DNA from: Noviherbaspirillum sedimenti
GTDB lineage: Bacteria > Pseudomonadota > Gammaproteobacteria > Burkholderiales > Burkholderiaceae_D
Direction: 5' to 3'
NCBI RefSeq assembly: GCF_003590835.1
Contig: NZ_QYUQ01000002.1
Location: 1,674,001-1,738,000 of the forward strand
DNA: 64,000 bases
Shown here: piece by piece, positions 8,504 to 16,979 of the stretch
Numbering within the stretch: the first letter of the stretch is position 1
How the letters are laid out: each line of letters opens with the position of its first letter
The notes under the pieces: model-generated
Databases searched by the model: none
Told to the model about the DNA's origin: nothing
The model's input: only the letters and a program-made list of their open reading frames with translations
Translations under genes and position numbers: made by a program

Positions 8504-9919
8504 TTACGACGAATAGTACATGTCGAACTCAACCGGATGCGGTGTCATACGCATGCGCTGGACTTCCTGCATCTTCAGTTCCAGGTAGGCATCGATCATG
8601 CTGTCGCTGAAGACGCCACCACGGGTCAGGAACTCGCGGTCCTTGTCGAGGGCTTCCAGCGCCTGCTCGAGCGACGAGCACACGGTCGGGATCAGTGCAT
8701 CTTCTTCTGGCGGCAGATGGTACAGGTCTTTCGAGGCAGCTTCGCCAGGATGGATCTTGTTCTGCACACCGTCCAGGCCTGCCATCAGCAATGCAGCGAA
8801 GCACAGGTACGGATTGGCCAGCGGATCCGGGAAGCGCGCTTCGACGCGACGGCCCTTCGGGTTGGCCACGTGCGGAATACGGATCGAAGCCGAACGGTTC
8901 TTGGCCGAGTAAGCCAGCTTGACCGGCGCTTCATAGCCAGGCACCAGGCGCTTGTACGAGTTGGTGCCCGGATTGGTGATCGCGTTCAGTGCACGGGCGT
9001 GCTTGATGATACCGCCGATGTAGTACAGGGCGAAATCCGACAGGCCTGCATAACCGTCGCCGGCGAACAGGTTTTTGCCGTCTTTCCAGACCGACTGGTG
9101 CACGTGCATGCCCGAGCCATTGTCGCCAACGATCGGCTTCGGCATGAAGGTCGCGGTCTTGCCATAGGTGTGAGCAACGTTCCAGACCACGTACTTCAGG
9201 TTCTGGGTCCAGTCGGCGCGCTCCACCAGGGTGGAAAACTTGGTGCCGAGCTCGTTCTGGCCGGCGCCTGCCACTTCGTGGTGGTGCACTTCGACCGGGA
9301 TGCCCAGCGATTCGAGGATCAGGCTCATTTCCGAGCGCATGTCCTGGAAGCTGTCGACTGGCGGCACCGGGAAATAGCCGCCCTTGACGGTCGGACGATG
9401 GCCGCTGTTGCCGCCTTCAAGCTTCTCGCCGGTGCTCCAAGATGCTTCTTCGGAATCGATCTTGACGAAGCAGCCGGACATGTCAGACTTCCAGCGCACG
9501 CTGTCGAAAATGAAGAATTCCGGCTCCGGGCCGAAGTAGGCGGTGTCGCCCAGGCCGGAGGATTTCAGGTAGGCTTCAGCGCGCTTGGCGATCGAACGCG
9601 GATCGCGGTCATAGCCCTTGCCGTCGGACGGTTCGATCACGTCGCACTGCATGAACAGTGTGGTTTCTTCCATGAACGGATCGATGTTGGCCGTGTTCGG
9701 ATCGGGAATCAGCAGCATGTCGGAAGCTTCGATACCCTTCCAACCGGCAATCGACGAACCGTCGAAGGCATGGCCGGATTCGAACTTGTCCATATCGAAG
9801 TGGGAAACAGGCACGGTCACGTGCTGTTCCTTGCCCCGGGTGTCAGCAAAACGGAAATCAACGAATTTGACTTCGTTGTCTTTCACCATCTTCAAGACCT
9901 CTGCGGCCGTTCTTGCCAT
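8504..9919 (-). CDS. glnA: Type I glutamine synthetase GlnA
   Basis: This is a 471-residue dodecameric glutamine synthetase that condenses glutamate and ammonia with ATP. The beta-grasp N-terminus includes DGSSIAGW (53-60). Metal and substrate motifs include GPEPEFF (130-136) and [10 protein letters not shown] (267-276). Tyr400 in DLYHLPPEE is the adenylylation site of the GSI-beta class, so post-translational control by GlnE is expected. The start has AGGAG about 6 bp upstream. A sigma-54 promoter and NtrC-like sites lie 110-320 bp upstream. Confidence 0.97.
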   Translation of the reverse strand: MARTAAEVLKMVKDNEVKFVDFRFADTRGKEQHVTVPVSHFDMDKFESGHAFDGSSIAGWKGIEASDMLLIPDPNTANIDPFMEETTLFMQCDVIEPSDGKGYDRDPRSIAKRAEAYLKSSGLGDTAYFGPEPEFFIFDSVRWKSDMSGCFVKIDSEEASWSTGEKLEGGNSGHRPTVKGGYFPVPPVDSFQDMRSEMSLILESLGIPVEVHHHEVAGAGQNELGTKFSTLVERADWTQNLKYVVWNVAHTYGKTATFMPKPIVGDNGSGMHVHQSVWKDGKNLFAGDGYAGLSDFALYYIGGIIKHARALNAITNPGTNSYKRLVPGYEAPVKLAYSAKNRSASIRIPHVANPKGRRVEARFPDPLANPYLCFAALLMAGLDGVQNKIHPGEAASKDLYHLPPEEDALIPTVCSSLEQALEALDKDREFLTRGGVFSDSMIDAYLELKMQEVQRMRMTPHPVEFDMYYSS

Positions 9920-10041
9920 GCGAATCTCCTAAATGTGAGCGGAAATTAATAAGAAAATGCGAATTGAGATCGGAGCAACCGTCAGCGGATAACAGGAGGC
10001 CGACGGGCTTGAGAAAAATCAAAAATTCAACCAAGAATGAT

Positions 10042-10058
10042 AGCAGGTTCCATGCCAC
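10042..10058 (-). promoter_or_regulatory. Sigma-54 promoter of glnA
   Basis: The minus strand reads TGGCATGGAACCTGCT. It has the invariant GG and GC with 10 nt between them and differs little from TGGCACG-N4-TTGCT. The predicted transcript start is near 10031, about 110 nt before the glnA ATG. Co-occurrence with NtrC-like sites upstream makes a chance match unlikely. Confidence 0.75.
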
Positions 10059-10152
10059 CAACAGAATAATTAAACCCGATGGCAATTGCTTTGAACTGCG
10101 CTGATTCTGGCGGCATTCAACAAGTTTGGCACGCCCCCCTTGCGCCGTAATC

Positions 10153-10167
10153 GCACCATTTTGATGC
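10153..10167. promoter_or_regulatory. NtrC-like site A
   Basis: GCACCATTTTGATGC is a near-perfect dyad of the GCACCA-N3-TGGTGC type. It lies about 100 bp upstream of the glnA sigma-54 promoter and overlaps an ANR/FNR-type box. Confidence 0.6.
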
Positions 10168-10174
10168 AAATCAA
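10161..10174. promoter_or_regulatory. ANR/FNR-type box between glnA and the rhodanese gene
   Basis: TTGATGCAAATCAA is an exact match to TTGAT-N4-ATCAA. If it acts on the plus strand at -41.5, transcription would start near 10209 with a poor -10 (TTCTAT). It overlaps NtrC-like site A, so it may instead compete with or modulate NtrC. The function is inferred. Confidence 0.45.
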
Positions 10175-10181
10175 AATTGAC

Positions 10182-10196
10182 GCACCAATATAGTGA
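10182..10196. promoter_or_regulatory. NtrC-like site B
   Basis: Read on the minus strand this is TTCACTATATTGGTGC, one or two bases from the classical E. coli glnA NtrC enhancer site TGCACTATATTGGTGCA. It is the best match of the three. Confidence 0.7.
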
Positions 10197-10221
10197 AAAT
10201 TCTATTTGGAAATATTTGTAC

Positions 10222-10236
10222 GCACTGTTTTGGTGC
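10222..10236. promoter_or_regulatory. NtrC-like site C
   Basis: GCACTGTTTTGGTGC is a dyad of the same type, 40 bp from site B (about four helical turns), as expected for cooperative NtrC binding. Confidence 0.65.
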
Positions 10237-10330
10237 CTCGGTGCGCAATCCGGCGCTTCGCTCCCTGAACCTGTTTGTTTCACAAGGCTATAATCCAGTA
10301 TCTTGTGCATTCTTTTGGATGGATCCAATC

Positions 10331-10795
10331 ATGACCACGGTAGCTGAAATTCTCGCGAACGCCCGCCAACGTGCCGAGGCCGGCAACCTGCCCTATGCTG
10401 GCGCGCTCACCCCTCAGGAAGCCTTTGCACTTTTGCAGGCCGATCCCAATGCCAAACTGGTGGATGTGCGCACTGCCGCTGAACGCGACTGGGTCGGCCG
10501 CGTCGCCCTGCCTGAAAGCCAGCACCGCGCGGTGCAATGGAATCTCTATCCGGGCGGCGTCCACAATCCGGATTTTCTCGCGCAACTCGCGCAATCCGCC
10601 ACACACGAAGATCCCCTGCTGTTCCTGTGCCGCTCGGGGGTGCGCTCGCGCCATGCCGCCAAACTTGCCACCGAACAGGGCTACAAGCATTGCTACGATA
10701 TCCTCGAAGGATTCGAAGGCGACAAGGATAGTGAAGGCCATCGCAAGCACGTCTCCGGCTGGTGCAAGGCCGGCCTGCCCTGGCTCGGCGCCTGA
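10331..10795 (+). CDS. Single-domain rhodanese (sulfurtransferase)
   Basis: This 154-residue protein has one rhodanese domain. The active-site loop FLCRSGVRSRHAA carries the catalytic Cys, and the N-terminal LVDVRTAAERDWVGR is the usual first half of the fold. A start at 10319 would add MDPI; I prefer 10331 because GGATGGA lies about 8 bp upstream. It would move sulfane sulfur as a cysteine persulfide in the cytoplasm. It diverges from glnA and shares the regulatory region. The acceptor is unknown. Rhodaneses can also handle selenium, but nothing here shows that. Confidence 0.88.
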   Translation: MTTVAEILANARQRAEAGNLPYAGALTPQEAFALLQADPNAKLVDVRTAAERDWVGRVALPESQHRAVQWNLYPGGVHNPDFLAQLAQSATHEDPLLFLCRSGVRSRHAAKLATEQGYKHCYDILEGFEGDKDSEGHRKHVSGWCKAGLPWLGA

Positions 10796-10842
10796 GGGCC
10801 AAGGCCGCGACGGGCAAGACTAGAGAGCAAACGCGCAAAGGC

Positions 10843-12174
10843 TCACTGCCCTTGCGTCAGCCAGAGGATACGCTTGCGCACGAAGTTGATATGGCTGCGC
10901 AAGCCATACAGTTCCTCGGCAAAGGAAAGCGGGATCGAGGTGTGATTGGCTTTTTCCTCGATCTCGTTCAGCCGCTGCAATTGCTCCTGATACACTTCGG
11001 CGCGCCGCTCGGCCGGCACCTCCTCGATCGCCTGCTCGACGGCACGCAGCTTGCCGTACCAGCGATAGATACGCGAACGCACCTTCCACACATACAACGG
11101 CGGCAGAATGCGCGATAGCGGCAGCGCCAGCGCGCCGACGGCAATGATGACGACCCACATGCGGCTGAAGAAATTGGCCAGCCAGAACGGCAGGTAACGT
11201 TCCAGGAAGGAAGGCCCACTGCGGTAATAGCGTTCGGCGTCGCGGGCAACCGGGATCTCGGTATAGCTGGCGGTCGGGAATGCCTTTTGCACATTGAACC
11301 AGCTGGCGCCGCCATGGATGCGCGCTGCCGCCTGCACGAACAGATCCACCAGGGCCGGATGCAGGTCTTCGCGCGCCACCAGGGTGGCGGTCGGGGCAAT
11401 CAGGTGGTAATCCCGGGCGGGCAGGTTCTTGCCCAGGTCGGCAATGCCGCGCGGCAGCACCACATGCGAAAGGAAAGGAAAGCGCCGGGTATAGGCTTCA
11501 GCCTGGGGGAAATCGACCAGCTGGATGCCGGGCGTTTGCAGCAGCATCTGGATCAGCGGCGCATCCGGCGCCGAACTGAACACCAGGCCATCGATCCGCC
11601 CCGCCAGCAATTCCACCGTGGCAGGCGTGTTGTCCAGATCACCCAGGCGCACTTCCGTCGCCTCGATATTATTCACTTCCAGCAAACTCTTGAACAGCTG
11701 CGGCACGCCGGTCCCCGCCGGACCGACATTGATTTTCAAACCCTTCAACTGGCTCAGCTCGCTTATTTTTTTATTGCCGCGCAAGAAAATCCACACAGGC
11801 TCGGTAAACAGGCTGCCCAGCGAAACCAGCCCCTGGCGCTCGGCTTCGGCCTGTTCGGTCGAGCCGCTCTGCACAAAGGCGATATCCACCCCGGAATCCT
11901 GTTCCTGCAGGCGCTTGAGGTTTTCCCGCGAACCGGGCGAGGCGCGCAATTCGACCTGGATGCCTTGCCTGGCCAGGGTGGCGGCATATTTTTTGCCGAA
12001 CTCCTGGTAGGCGCTGTTTTCCTGGCCGGTCGACATCACCACCTGTTTCGGCGGCGAAGGATCGATCAGCCAGTAGGCTACAAAGCACAAGCCGATCACC
12101 AGCAAGGTCGCTGGTCCGGCGGTGACGATCAGGTCGCGCAAAGAGAATTGGGTGAACTTGAATATTTTAGGCAT
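10843..12174 (-). CDS. TAXI-type solute-binding protein with extra C-terminal membrane helix
   Basis: This is a 443-residue protein. The start at 12174 (MPKIFKF) is chosen because a terminator at 12254-12279 sits in any longer version. An uncleaved N-terminal helix (about 14-33) is followed by a periplasmic binding domain (MSTGQENSAYQEFGKKYA onwards) of the TRAP-TAXI family. Near residue 330 a second hydrophobic helix (MWVVIIAVGALALPL) leads into a charged coiled-coil tail of about 90 residues. Ordinary TAXI proteins are about 320 residues and free in the periplasm. No DctQM-type membrane partner is nearby. It may be a sensor-like or anchored binding protein; the ligand is unknown. Confidence 0.82.
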   Translation of the reverse strand: MPKIFKFTQFSLRDLIVTAGPATLLVIGLCFVAYWLIDPSPPKQVVMSTGQENSAYQEFGKKYAATLARQGIQVELRASPGSRENLKRLQEQDSGVDIAFVQSGSTEQAEAERQGLVSLGSLFTEPVWIFLRGNKKISELSQLKGLKINVGPAGTGVPQLFKSLLEVNNIEATEVRLGDLDNTPATVELLAGRIDGLVFSSAPDAPLIQMLLQTPGIQLVDFPQAEAYTRRFPFLSHVVLPRGIADLGKNLPARDYHLIAPTATLVAREDLHPALVDLFVQAAARIHGGASWFNVQKAFPTASYTEIPVARDAERYYRSGPSFLERYLPFWLANFFSRMWVVIIAVGALALPLSRILPPLYVWKVRSRIYRWYGKLRAVEQAIEEVPAERRAEVYQEQLQRLNEIEEKANHTSIPLSFAEELYGLRSHINFVRKRILWLTQGQ

Positions 12175-12253
12175 GACGGTGAGCAAAAGGTAATGCCGAC
12201 ACGATGCCAAGAAATGCCATTGCGCGCAAGAGAAGTTCCCGACTGCCGGAAGC

Positions 12254-12279
12254 AAAAAAAAAGAGCGACCAGGTCGCTC
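12254..12279 (-). terminator. Intrinsic terminator of the hemerythrin-like gene
   Basis: The inverted repeat GAGCGACC/GGTCGCTC is followed on the minus strand by nine T residues. It is a strong Rho-independent terminator 25 bases after the stop at 12304. Confidence 0.9.
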
Positions 12280-12303
12280 CACAGAATTGCCCCTACTGAA
12301 ACC

Positions 12304-12870
12304 TTATTGTGAAGATGAATGATGCTCTGATGAATGCTGGGCGCTGCCTGGCACGATGGCTGGATGATGCCGATTTTTCTCATCGTCGGAAAGAAATTTG
12401 GCCGCCAGGTCGAACCATTCCTCAATGGAGAGGGTACCCCTTACAATCGGAAACAACTCTTCTTCTTCCTTGGCAAAACGCTTGCGCAAGTTATGGCAAT
12501 ACAGTTCCATGGTGGAACAGATTTCTCGCACGTCGGCCAAACCGCGTTCGAATGCGCTGCACAACTGCTCATGCAGCGAGCGCAGGATGCGCATGCTGCG
12601 CGAACTCAGGGAGTCGAGTTCATCCAGAATCGGATCGGCCTTGCGGGTGGTCTTGCGCAATGCCGGGATCACGTAAGTCTCGACTTTCCGTTTGTGACAA
12701 TATGCCTCGAACTGTTCAAGCTTGTTCAAGGCCGCTTCCACACTGGCTCGATTGATCGTGTGCAAATCCTGCAAAATGCTTTGAATTTGGTGATGTACTC
12801 TGGACAACATGCTGCGTGTATTTTTTTGTTCTGCTGATAATGCTACCAAGGAATAAGTGGCGGTCAACAT
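12304..12870 (-). CDS. Hemerythrin-like helical protein
   Basis: This 188-residue, all-helical cytoplasmic protein starts at 12870, where AGGAG lies about 10 bp upstream. Helices with HHQIQSILQDL, YCHKRKVETYVIPAL and KEEEELFPI follow the spacing of an HHE/hemerythrin bundle. Several His ligands are replaced (the last helix has KEEEE where HEEEE is usual). The His/Ser-rich C-terminal tail is unusual. It may bind iron weakly or serve as an oxygen or NO sensor. An ANR-type promoter lies upstream and supports a role under low oxygen. The family assignment is by pattern only. Confidence 0.65.
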   Translation of the reverse strand: MLTATYSLVALSAEQKNTRSMLSRVHHQIQSILQDLHTINRASVEAALNKLEQFEAYCHKRKVETYVIPALRKTTRKADPILDELDSLSSRSMRILRSLHEQLCSAFERGLADVREICSTMELYCHNLRKRFAKEEEELFPIVRGTLSIEEWFDLAAKFLSDDEKNRHHPAIVPGSAQHSSEHHSSSQ

Positions 12871-12985
12871 AATCAATTCACTCCTTTTCCGTGCCATTGA
12901 ATTGCCGGCAATGTGGATTTAAATATCTTGTCTCGTAATACGTCTTTATTATTGGTGCGAGGGAGCTAATATAAGTCAGGCAAGA

Positions 12986-13027
12986 ACTATAAAAACAAAT
13001 TCCACACATCAACTTGACTAAAATCAA
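12986..13027 (-). promoter_or_regulatory. ANR/FNR class II promoter of the hemerythrin-like gene
   Basis: The box at 13014-13027 reads TTGATTTTAGTCAA on the minus strand (one mismatch to TTGAT-N4-ATCAA). The hexamer TATAGT at 12986-12991 is placed where a -10 belongs if the box is centred at -41.5. The predicted start is near 12979, leaving a leader of about 110 nt. The rest of 12898-13241 holds AT-rich DNA and the prfC terminator. Confidence 0.6.
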
Positions 13028-13124
13028 ATGTGAAATTTTTATAAATCTTCAATTATTCTTTATCGCCGTCCATGCATCACACATGCGCCACGCGAAAAAT
13101 GCACCTTGGAATGATGTACGCTGG

Positions 13125-13181
13125 AAATAAAAAATAATGCCTAACCATGACGCAGTAACAACATGCGCCACGGTTAGGCAT
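13125..13181 (-). terminator. Hairpin terminator of prfC
   Basis: On the minus strand ATGCCTAACC pairs with GGTTAGGCAT over a long, partly paired loop, then TATTTTTTATT follows. It begins about 60 bases after the prfC stop. Confidence 0.7.
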
Positions 13182-13241
13182 AACAAGATGGTATGAGTTC
13201 CCGATGTCTTGCGGAAAAATCAGACAGGGAATCAGCGACGA

Positions 13242-14921
13242 TTATTCGAGCTTGACGGAATGCTCGCGCGTGGCGTGGAAGGTCAGTTGCGGCCAGCGCT
13301 CTTGCGTATGACGCAAGTTGACGCCCGATGTGGCCAGATAAGCCATATTTCCGGCGGCATCGAAAGCAATGTTATTGCCGGCAATCGATTTTTCAAATTC
13401 GGCCAGGGCTTTCTTGTCGTCGCAGGTAATCCAGCGCGCACTGCTGATGCTGGTGCCTTCGAATACCGCATCGACGCCATATTCGTTCAGCAAGCGGCTG
13501 GCAACCACCTCAAACTGCAGCACGCCGACCGCGCCCAGGATCAGGTCGCCGCCATGCACCGGCTTGAAGACCTGCACCGCGCCCTCCTCGCCCAGCTGCT
13601 GCAAACCCTTGTGCAATTGCTTGATCTTCAGCGGATTGCGAATCCGCACCGAACGGAAGAAATCCGGGGCGAAATAAGGAATGCCGGTGAACTGCAGCAT
13701 TTCCCCTTCGGAAAAACTGTCGCCGATCTGCATGTTGCCATGGTTGGGCAAGCCGATGATATCGCCGGCAAAGGCTTCTTCCACCTGCTCCCGGCTTGAC
13801 GCCATGAAGGTCACCACATTCGACACGCGAATGTCGCGATTGATGCGCAGGTGCTTGATTTTCATGCCGCGCTCAAAGCGCCCGGAACACACCCGCAGGA
13901 ACGCGATGCGGTCGCGGTGGGCCGGGTCCATGTTGGCCTGGATCTTGAAGACGAAGCCGGAAAACGGCGTTTCCTGCGGCTCGACCGTGCGCACGGTGGC
14001 ATCGCGCGGACGCGGCGCCGGCGCCCATTCCAGCAAGGCATCAAGGATTTCGCGCACGCCGAAGTTGTTGATGGCCGAGCCGAAGAAGACCGGCGTTTGC
14101 TTGCCGGCGAGATAAGCATCGAGATCAAAGGCGTGCGAGGCGCCATGCACCAGCTCGACTTCCATTTTCAATTGTTCGATTTCCAGCGGGAACATCTCTG
14201 CCAGACGCGGATTGTCGATACCCTTGACGACTTCAAAGGTCTGGTCGGCGCGCTCGCTGCCCGGGGCAAACAGCAGGATTTCATCGCGCAGCAAATGATA
14301 GACGCCGCGGAAGGTCTTGCCCATGCCGATCGGCCAGGTCACCGGCGCGCATTCGATCTGCAGCACCGACTCGACTTCATCGAGCAACTCCAGCGGATCG
14401 CGGGTTTCGCGGTCCATCTTGTTCATGAATGTCAGGATCGGCGTATTGCGCATGCGGCAGACGTTGAGCAGCTTGATGGTCTGCTCTTCCACGCCCTTGG
14501 CGGCGTCGATCGCCATCAGGGCCGAGTCGACCGCTGTCAGCACGCGATAGGTATCTTCCGAGAAATCCTGGTGGCCCGGGGTATCGAGCAGGTTGACCAC
14601 GTGGTCACGGTATTCGAACTGCATCACCGAACTGGCCACGGAAATGCCGCGCTGCTTTTCGATTTCCATCCAGTCCGAAGTGGCGTGGCGGCCGCTCTTG
14701 CGGCCCTTGACGGTGCCGGCCAGCTGGATGGCGCCGGAAAACAGCAGCAGTTTTTCCGTCAGCGTGGTCTTGCCGGCGTCCGGGTGGGAAATGATGCCGA
14801 AAGTGCGGCGGCGCGTGACTTCGCGCGCAATCTGCGCAGCGCTGACGGTGCGCGTCGTTTCGGCCTGGGCCGAGGCAAGCTCGGGGGCATCTGCGCCTGG
14901 CAGATCGGAATCGGTAGACAT
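13242..14921 (-). CDS. prfC: Peptide chain release factor 3
   Basis: This is a 559-residue translational GTPase that recycles RF1/RF2 after peptide release. G1 is SHPDAGKTT, the switch II region is DTPGHQDF and G4 is NKMD. The following EF-Tu-like domain 2 and RF3 C-terminal domain are full length. I choose the ATG at 14921; a GTG at 14945 would add eight residues. The roughly 35 residues before G1 are an acidic, variable extension. It stands alone in its operon. Confidence 0.96.
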   Translation of the reverse strand: MSTDSDLPGADAPELASAQAETTRTVSAAQIAREVTRRRTFGIISHPDAGKTTLTEKLLLFSGAIQLAGTVKGRKSGRHATSDWMEIEKQRGISVASSVMQFEYRDHVVNLLDTPGHQDFSEDTYRVLTAVDSALMAIDAAKGVEEQTIKLLNVCRMRNTPILTFMNKMDRETRDPLELLDEVESVLQIECAPVTWPIGMGKTFRGVYHLLRDEILLFAPGSERADQTFEVVKGIDNPRLAEMFPLEIEQLKMEVELVHGASHAFDLDAYLAGKQTPVFFGSAINNFGVREILDALLEWAPAPRPRDATVRTVEPQETPFSGFVFKIQANMDPAHRDRIAFLRVCSGRFERGMKIKHLRINRDIRVSNVVTFMASSREQVEEAFAGDIIGLPNHGNMQIGDSFSEGEMLQFTGIPYFAPDFFRSVRIRNPLKIKQLHKGLQQLGEEGAVQVFKPVHGGDLILGAVGVLQFEVVASRLLNEYGVDAVFEGTSISSARWITCDDKKALAEFEKSIAGNNIAFDAAGNMAYLATSGVNLRHTQERWPQLTFHATREHSVKLE

Positions 14922-15018
14922 GGGGCGGTAGTGCGCAAAACTCACAAGTCTACCGGCTCTTGGGCGCGGTGTCTAATGCCTTGACGACAAAGGGAAAATT
15001 CCTTGTCCGTATGTGCGC

Positions 15019-15474
15019 TCAACGCCCATGGCGACCGTGACCGCCGTCATGACCATGACCATGACCATGACCATGACCGTGACCGTGACCGTGACCATGA
15101 CCATGACCGTGACCATGACCGTGACCATGACCGTGACCATGGTCATGCCGGTGACCATGACGGTGACCATGTCCATGGTGGTGACCGTGCCGGTGATGAC
15201 GCCAGTCAGGCCCATACACGTAGCGCGGCGCCGGGGCGCCATAGTATTCACCGTAGCCCATCACCGGCACCGGCCGCTGGACCACCACCACGGGAGGCCT
15301 GTGGACAACCACCGGCGGCTGCACCACGACCGGCGCCGGATAGCCATAACCGCCGCCCGAACCGATATTCACCGACCAGTCGACATTGTCGCGCGCCATG
15401 GCGGCGGGGGTGACGACCATCAGGCTGGCGCCCAGAATGGCGGCGCCGGTAATCAGGGAATAGAATTTGTTCAT
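15019..15474 (-). CDS. Secreted protein with Gly-His dipeptide repeat
   Basis: This 151-residue protein has AGGAG 6 bp before the ATG. Residues 1-28 are a signal peptide ending in AMARD. A Gly/Tyr patch and a Pro/Val-rich stretch (about 35-75) follow. From about residue 92 to the end there are mostly HG or GH dipeptides, about 20 of them in a row. Such tracts bind Ni, Cu or Zn in other proteins, so I infer metal binding or storage at the cell surface. No homologous function is recognised. The repeat DNA is prone to slippage, so the length may vary between strains. Confidence 0.75.
   Translation of the reverse strand: MNKFYSLITGAAILGASLMVVTPAAMARDNVDWSVNIGSGGGYGYPAPVVVQPPVVVHRPPVVVVQRPVPVMGYGEYYGAPAPRYVYGPDWRHHRHGHHHGHGHRHGHRHDHGHGHGHGHGHGHGHGHGHGHGHGHGHGHGHDGGHGRHGR
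15049..15138 (+). repeat. Hexanucleotide tandem repeat (RTGACC)15
   Basis: Fifteen uninterrupted 6-bp units, each ATGACC or GTGACC, are followed by degenerate units to about 15186. It encodes the Gly-His tract of the minus-strand protein. Units in multiples of 6 bp keep the frame, so copy-number change would alter only the tract length. Confidence 0.95.
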
Positions 15475-15624
15475 GTCTGGCTCCTAGGGGGGCGAATGTT
15501 TCGTTGGTTGCTGTACACTCTATTTAACTTCACGCCCTCGCTGGCAACCAGTCCTTGCACAGTAAATATTGAAACAATTTGTATCCGTCGCGTCTTCCTC
15601 CGATGCTCCGATTTACGCTTGCAC

Positions 15625-15659
15625 AAAAAAAAAGCCCGCAGTGCTTGCGCAACGCGGGC
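15625..15659 (-). terminator. Terminator with no gene in front of it
   Basis: On the minus strand GCCCGC pairs with GCGGGC around an inner TTGCGCAA palindrome and is followed by nine T residues. No minus-strand gene lies upstream; it falls in the leader of the Gly-His protein, 150 nt before its start. It may be an attenuator or the 3' end of a small RNA. The remaining DNA of 15475-15772 shows no gene. Confidence 0.7.
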
Positions 15660-15772
15660 CAAAACAACTCCAGGGGGAGTGTATTGAAGGATCAGATGTC
15701 ATCGTAAGCCAATCCCCAAGCAAGTATTTGCGATTACGCAAATTTCCATCAGTTTAGATTTTTTACACCGTT

Positions 15773-16600
15773 ATGTTGAAGTCAAGAATTATTCTGCTTG
15801 GCCTGTTGCTGGTTGCCAGCCAGGCTTTCAGCCGCCCCCTTGATCCCGATTGCGCCACCCACTTTGCCGATGGCACTGTGCCCGAGCTTGTCGCGGAAAA
15901 GTTGCGGCCGCAAACCCGCACCCTTTGTTTCGAAAATTTTGCCGTACTGCATTCGGGTGTTTCGCGCACACCGCTGTGGTCAGCCGAATATCTCACGGCG
16001 CCTCGACTGGGCCAGGCGCGGATGCTGAAACGCAAAAATACCTACCATGAAGAAAAACAATTGCCCTTCTGGCAGCGCGCCGAACTGGAGGATTATGTAC
16101 GCTCCGGCTTCGACCGCGGTCATTTGAGCCCGTCGGGCGACATGGCGACCGACCAGGCGCAACATGAAAGTTTTTCATTGGCCAATATCATTCCGCAACA
16201 TCGGAAAAACAACCAGATCCTGTGGGAAGGGATCGAATACAGCACGCGCGAACTCGTGTTCGAGCGCGGCGCATTGTATGTCATCACCGGCCCGATCTTC
16301 GAAGGCGAAGAATTGCAACGGCTCAATGGCCGGGTGCTTGTGCCGACGCATGTTTTCAAGGCAATATACGATCCAGCCAGGGGCGAGGCCGGGGCTTATG
16401 TCGCCGTCAATGCGGCAGGGCTGGAATACCAGGAGCTCAGCATCGATGCCCTGGAAAAACGCATCGGCATCAAGCTTTTTCCCCGCATGCGCGCCAGCGT
16501 GAAGACGGCCGGCATGCAACTGCCGCCGCCGCAGCCGTACAAATACCGCAGCCGCGGCAAACCCATGCCCGTCGCCGGGTCCAATCCATCCATGAGGTAA
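15773..16600 (+). CDS. Secreted DNA/RNA non-specific endonuclease (NUC family)
   Basis: This is a 275-residue protein with a signal peptide (1-20, ending in SQAFS). The catalytic motif DRGHLSPSGDM (about 114-124) holds the general-base His. The metal-ligand Asn is in the NIIPQHRKNNQ segment. It belongs to the beta-beta-alpha metal NUC family, like EndoG and Serratia nuclease, and would degrade extracellular or periplasmic nucleic acid. The basic, Pro-rich last 30 residues are outside the domain. The small gene at 16605 follows after 4 bp, so they are probably co-transcribed. Confidence 0.9.
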   Translation: MLKSRIILLGLLLVASQAFSRPLDPDCATHFADGTVPELVAEKLRPQTRTLCFENFAVLHSGVSRTPLWSAEYLTAPRLGQARMLKRKNTYHEEKQLPFWQRAELEDYVRSGFDRGHLSPSGDMATDQAQHESFSLANIIPQHRKNNQILWEGIEYSTRELVFERGALYVITGPIFEGEELQRLNGRVLVPTHVFKAIYDPARGEAGAYVAVNAAGLEYQELSIDALEKRIGIKLFPRMRASVKTAGMQLPPPQPYKYRSRGKPMPVAGSNPSMR

Positions 16601-16604
16601 AGCC

Positions 16605-16853
16605 ATGACGCAATTGCAGCCATTTCAGGACGAAGCAACGGTACTGACGCTGGACCAGATGACGCTGGAAAACCGCCTGGATCGCATCGAGATGTATGGC
16701 AGCTTGCAAATTACCCGCGACAAAGCGGGCCTGGCGCTGGCGCAGGAATTGAAGCAATTGATCGATGCCACGATAGCGGCGCTGGAGGGGGCCGAATTAC
16801 CAGAGAAAATTGCTCTCAAGCCGCTCGACAAGGTGGCCAATCCTTTCAAGTGA
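16605..16853 (+). CDS. Small helical protein, unknown
   Basis: This 82-residue cytoplasmic protein has a good ribosome-binding site (GAGGTAAAGCC before the ATG). It is predicted helical (about 18-60), acidic, without cysteines or a signal peptide. The C-terminal KPLDKVANPFK looks conserved-protein-like. It follows the nuclease gene by 4 bp. I do not recognise a family. An immunity role against the neighbouring nuclease is possible in principle, but that enzyme is exported, so there is no direct support. Confidence 0.7.
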   Translation: MTQLQPFQDEATVLTLDQMTLENRLDRIEMYGSLQITRDKAGLALAQELKQLIDATIAALEGAELPEKIALKPLDKVANPFK

Positions 16854-16979
16854 GCCGGGCAAGCCCCCCACGCCGCCCCGGACCAAGATCATTGACCCGG
16901 CACAAGGTTCCATCCAGTTGCTCTTTTATCATCGTGCAGCGAAACCGAAGTCCACACGATGGCGACACAGGAGATTGCG

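Noticed and set aside
10128..10144. Plus-strand TTGGCACG...TTGC resembling a sigma-54 promoter for the rhodanese gene
   Set aside because: There are 12 bases between GG and GC where 10 are required.
15003..15687. Long plus-strand ORFs rich in His/Asp or Met/Thr across the hexanucleotide array, and a CRISPR-like periodicity
   Set aside because: The ORFs are the other frames of a 6-bp repeat. A 6-bp period has no spacers and is not a CRISPR array.
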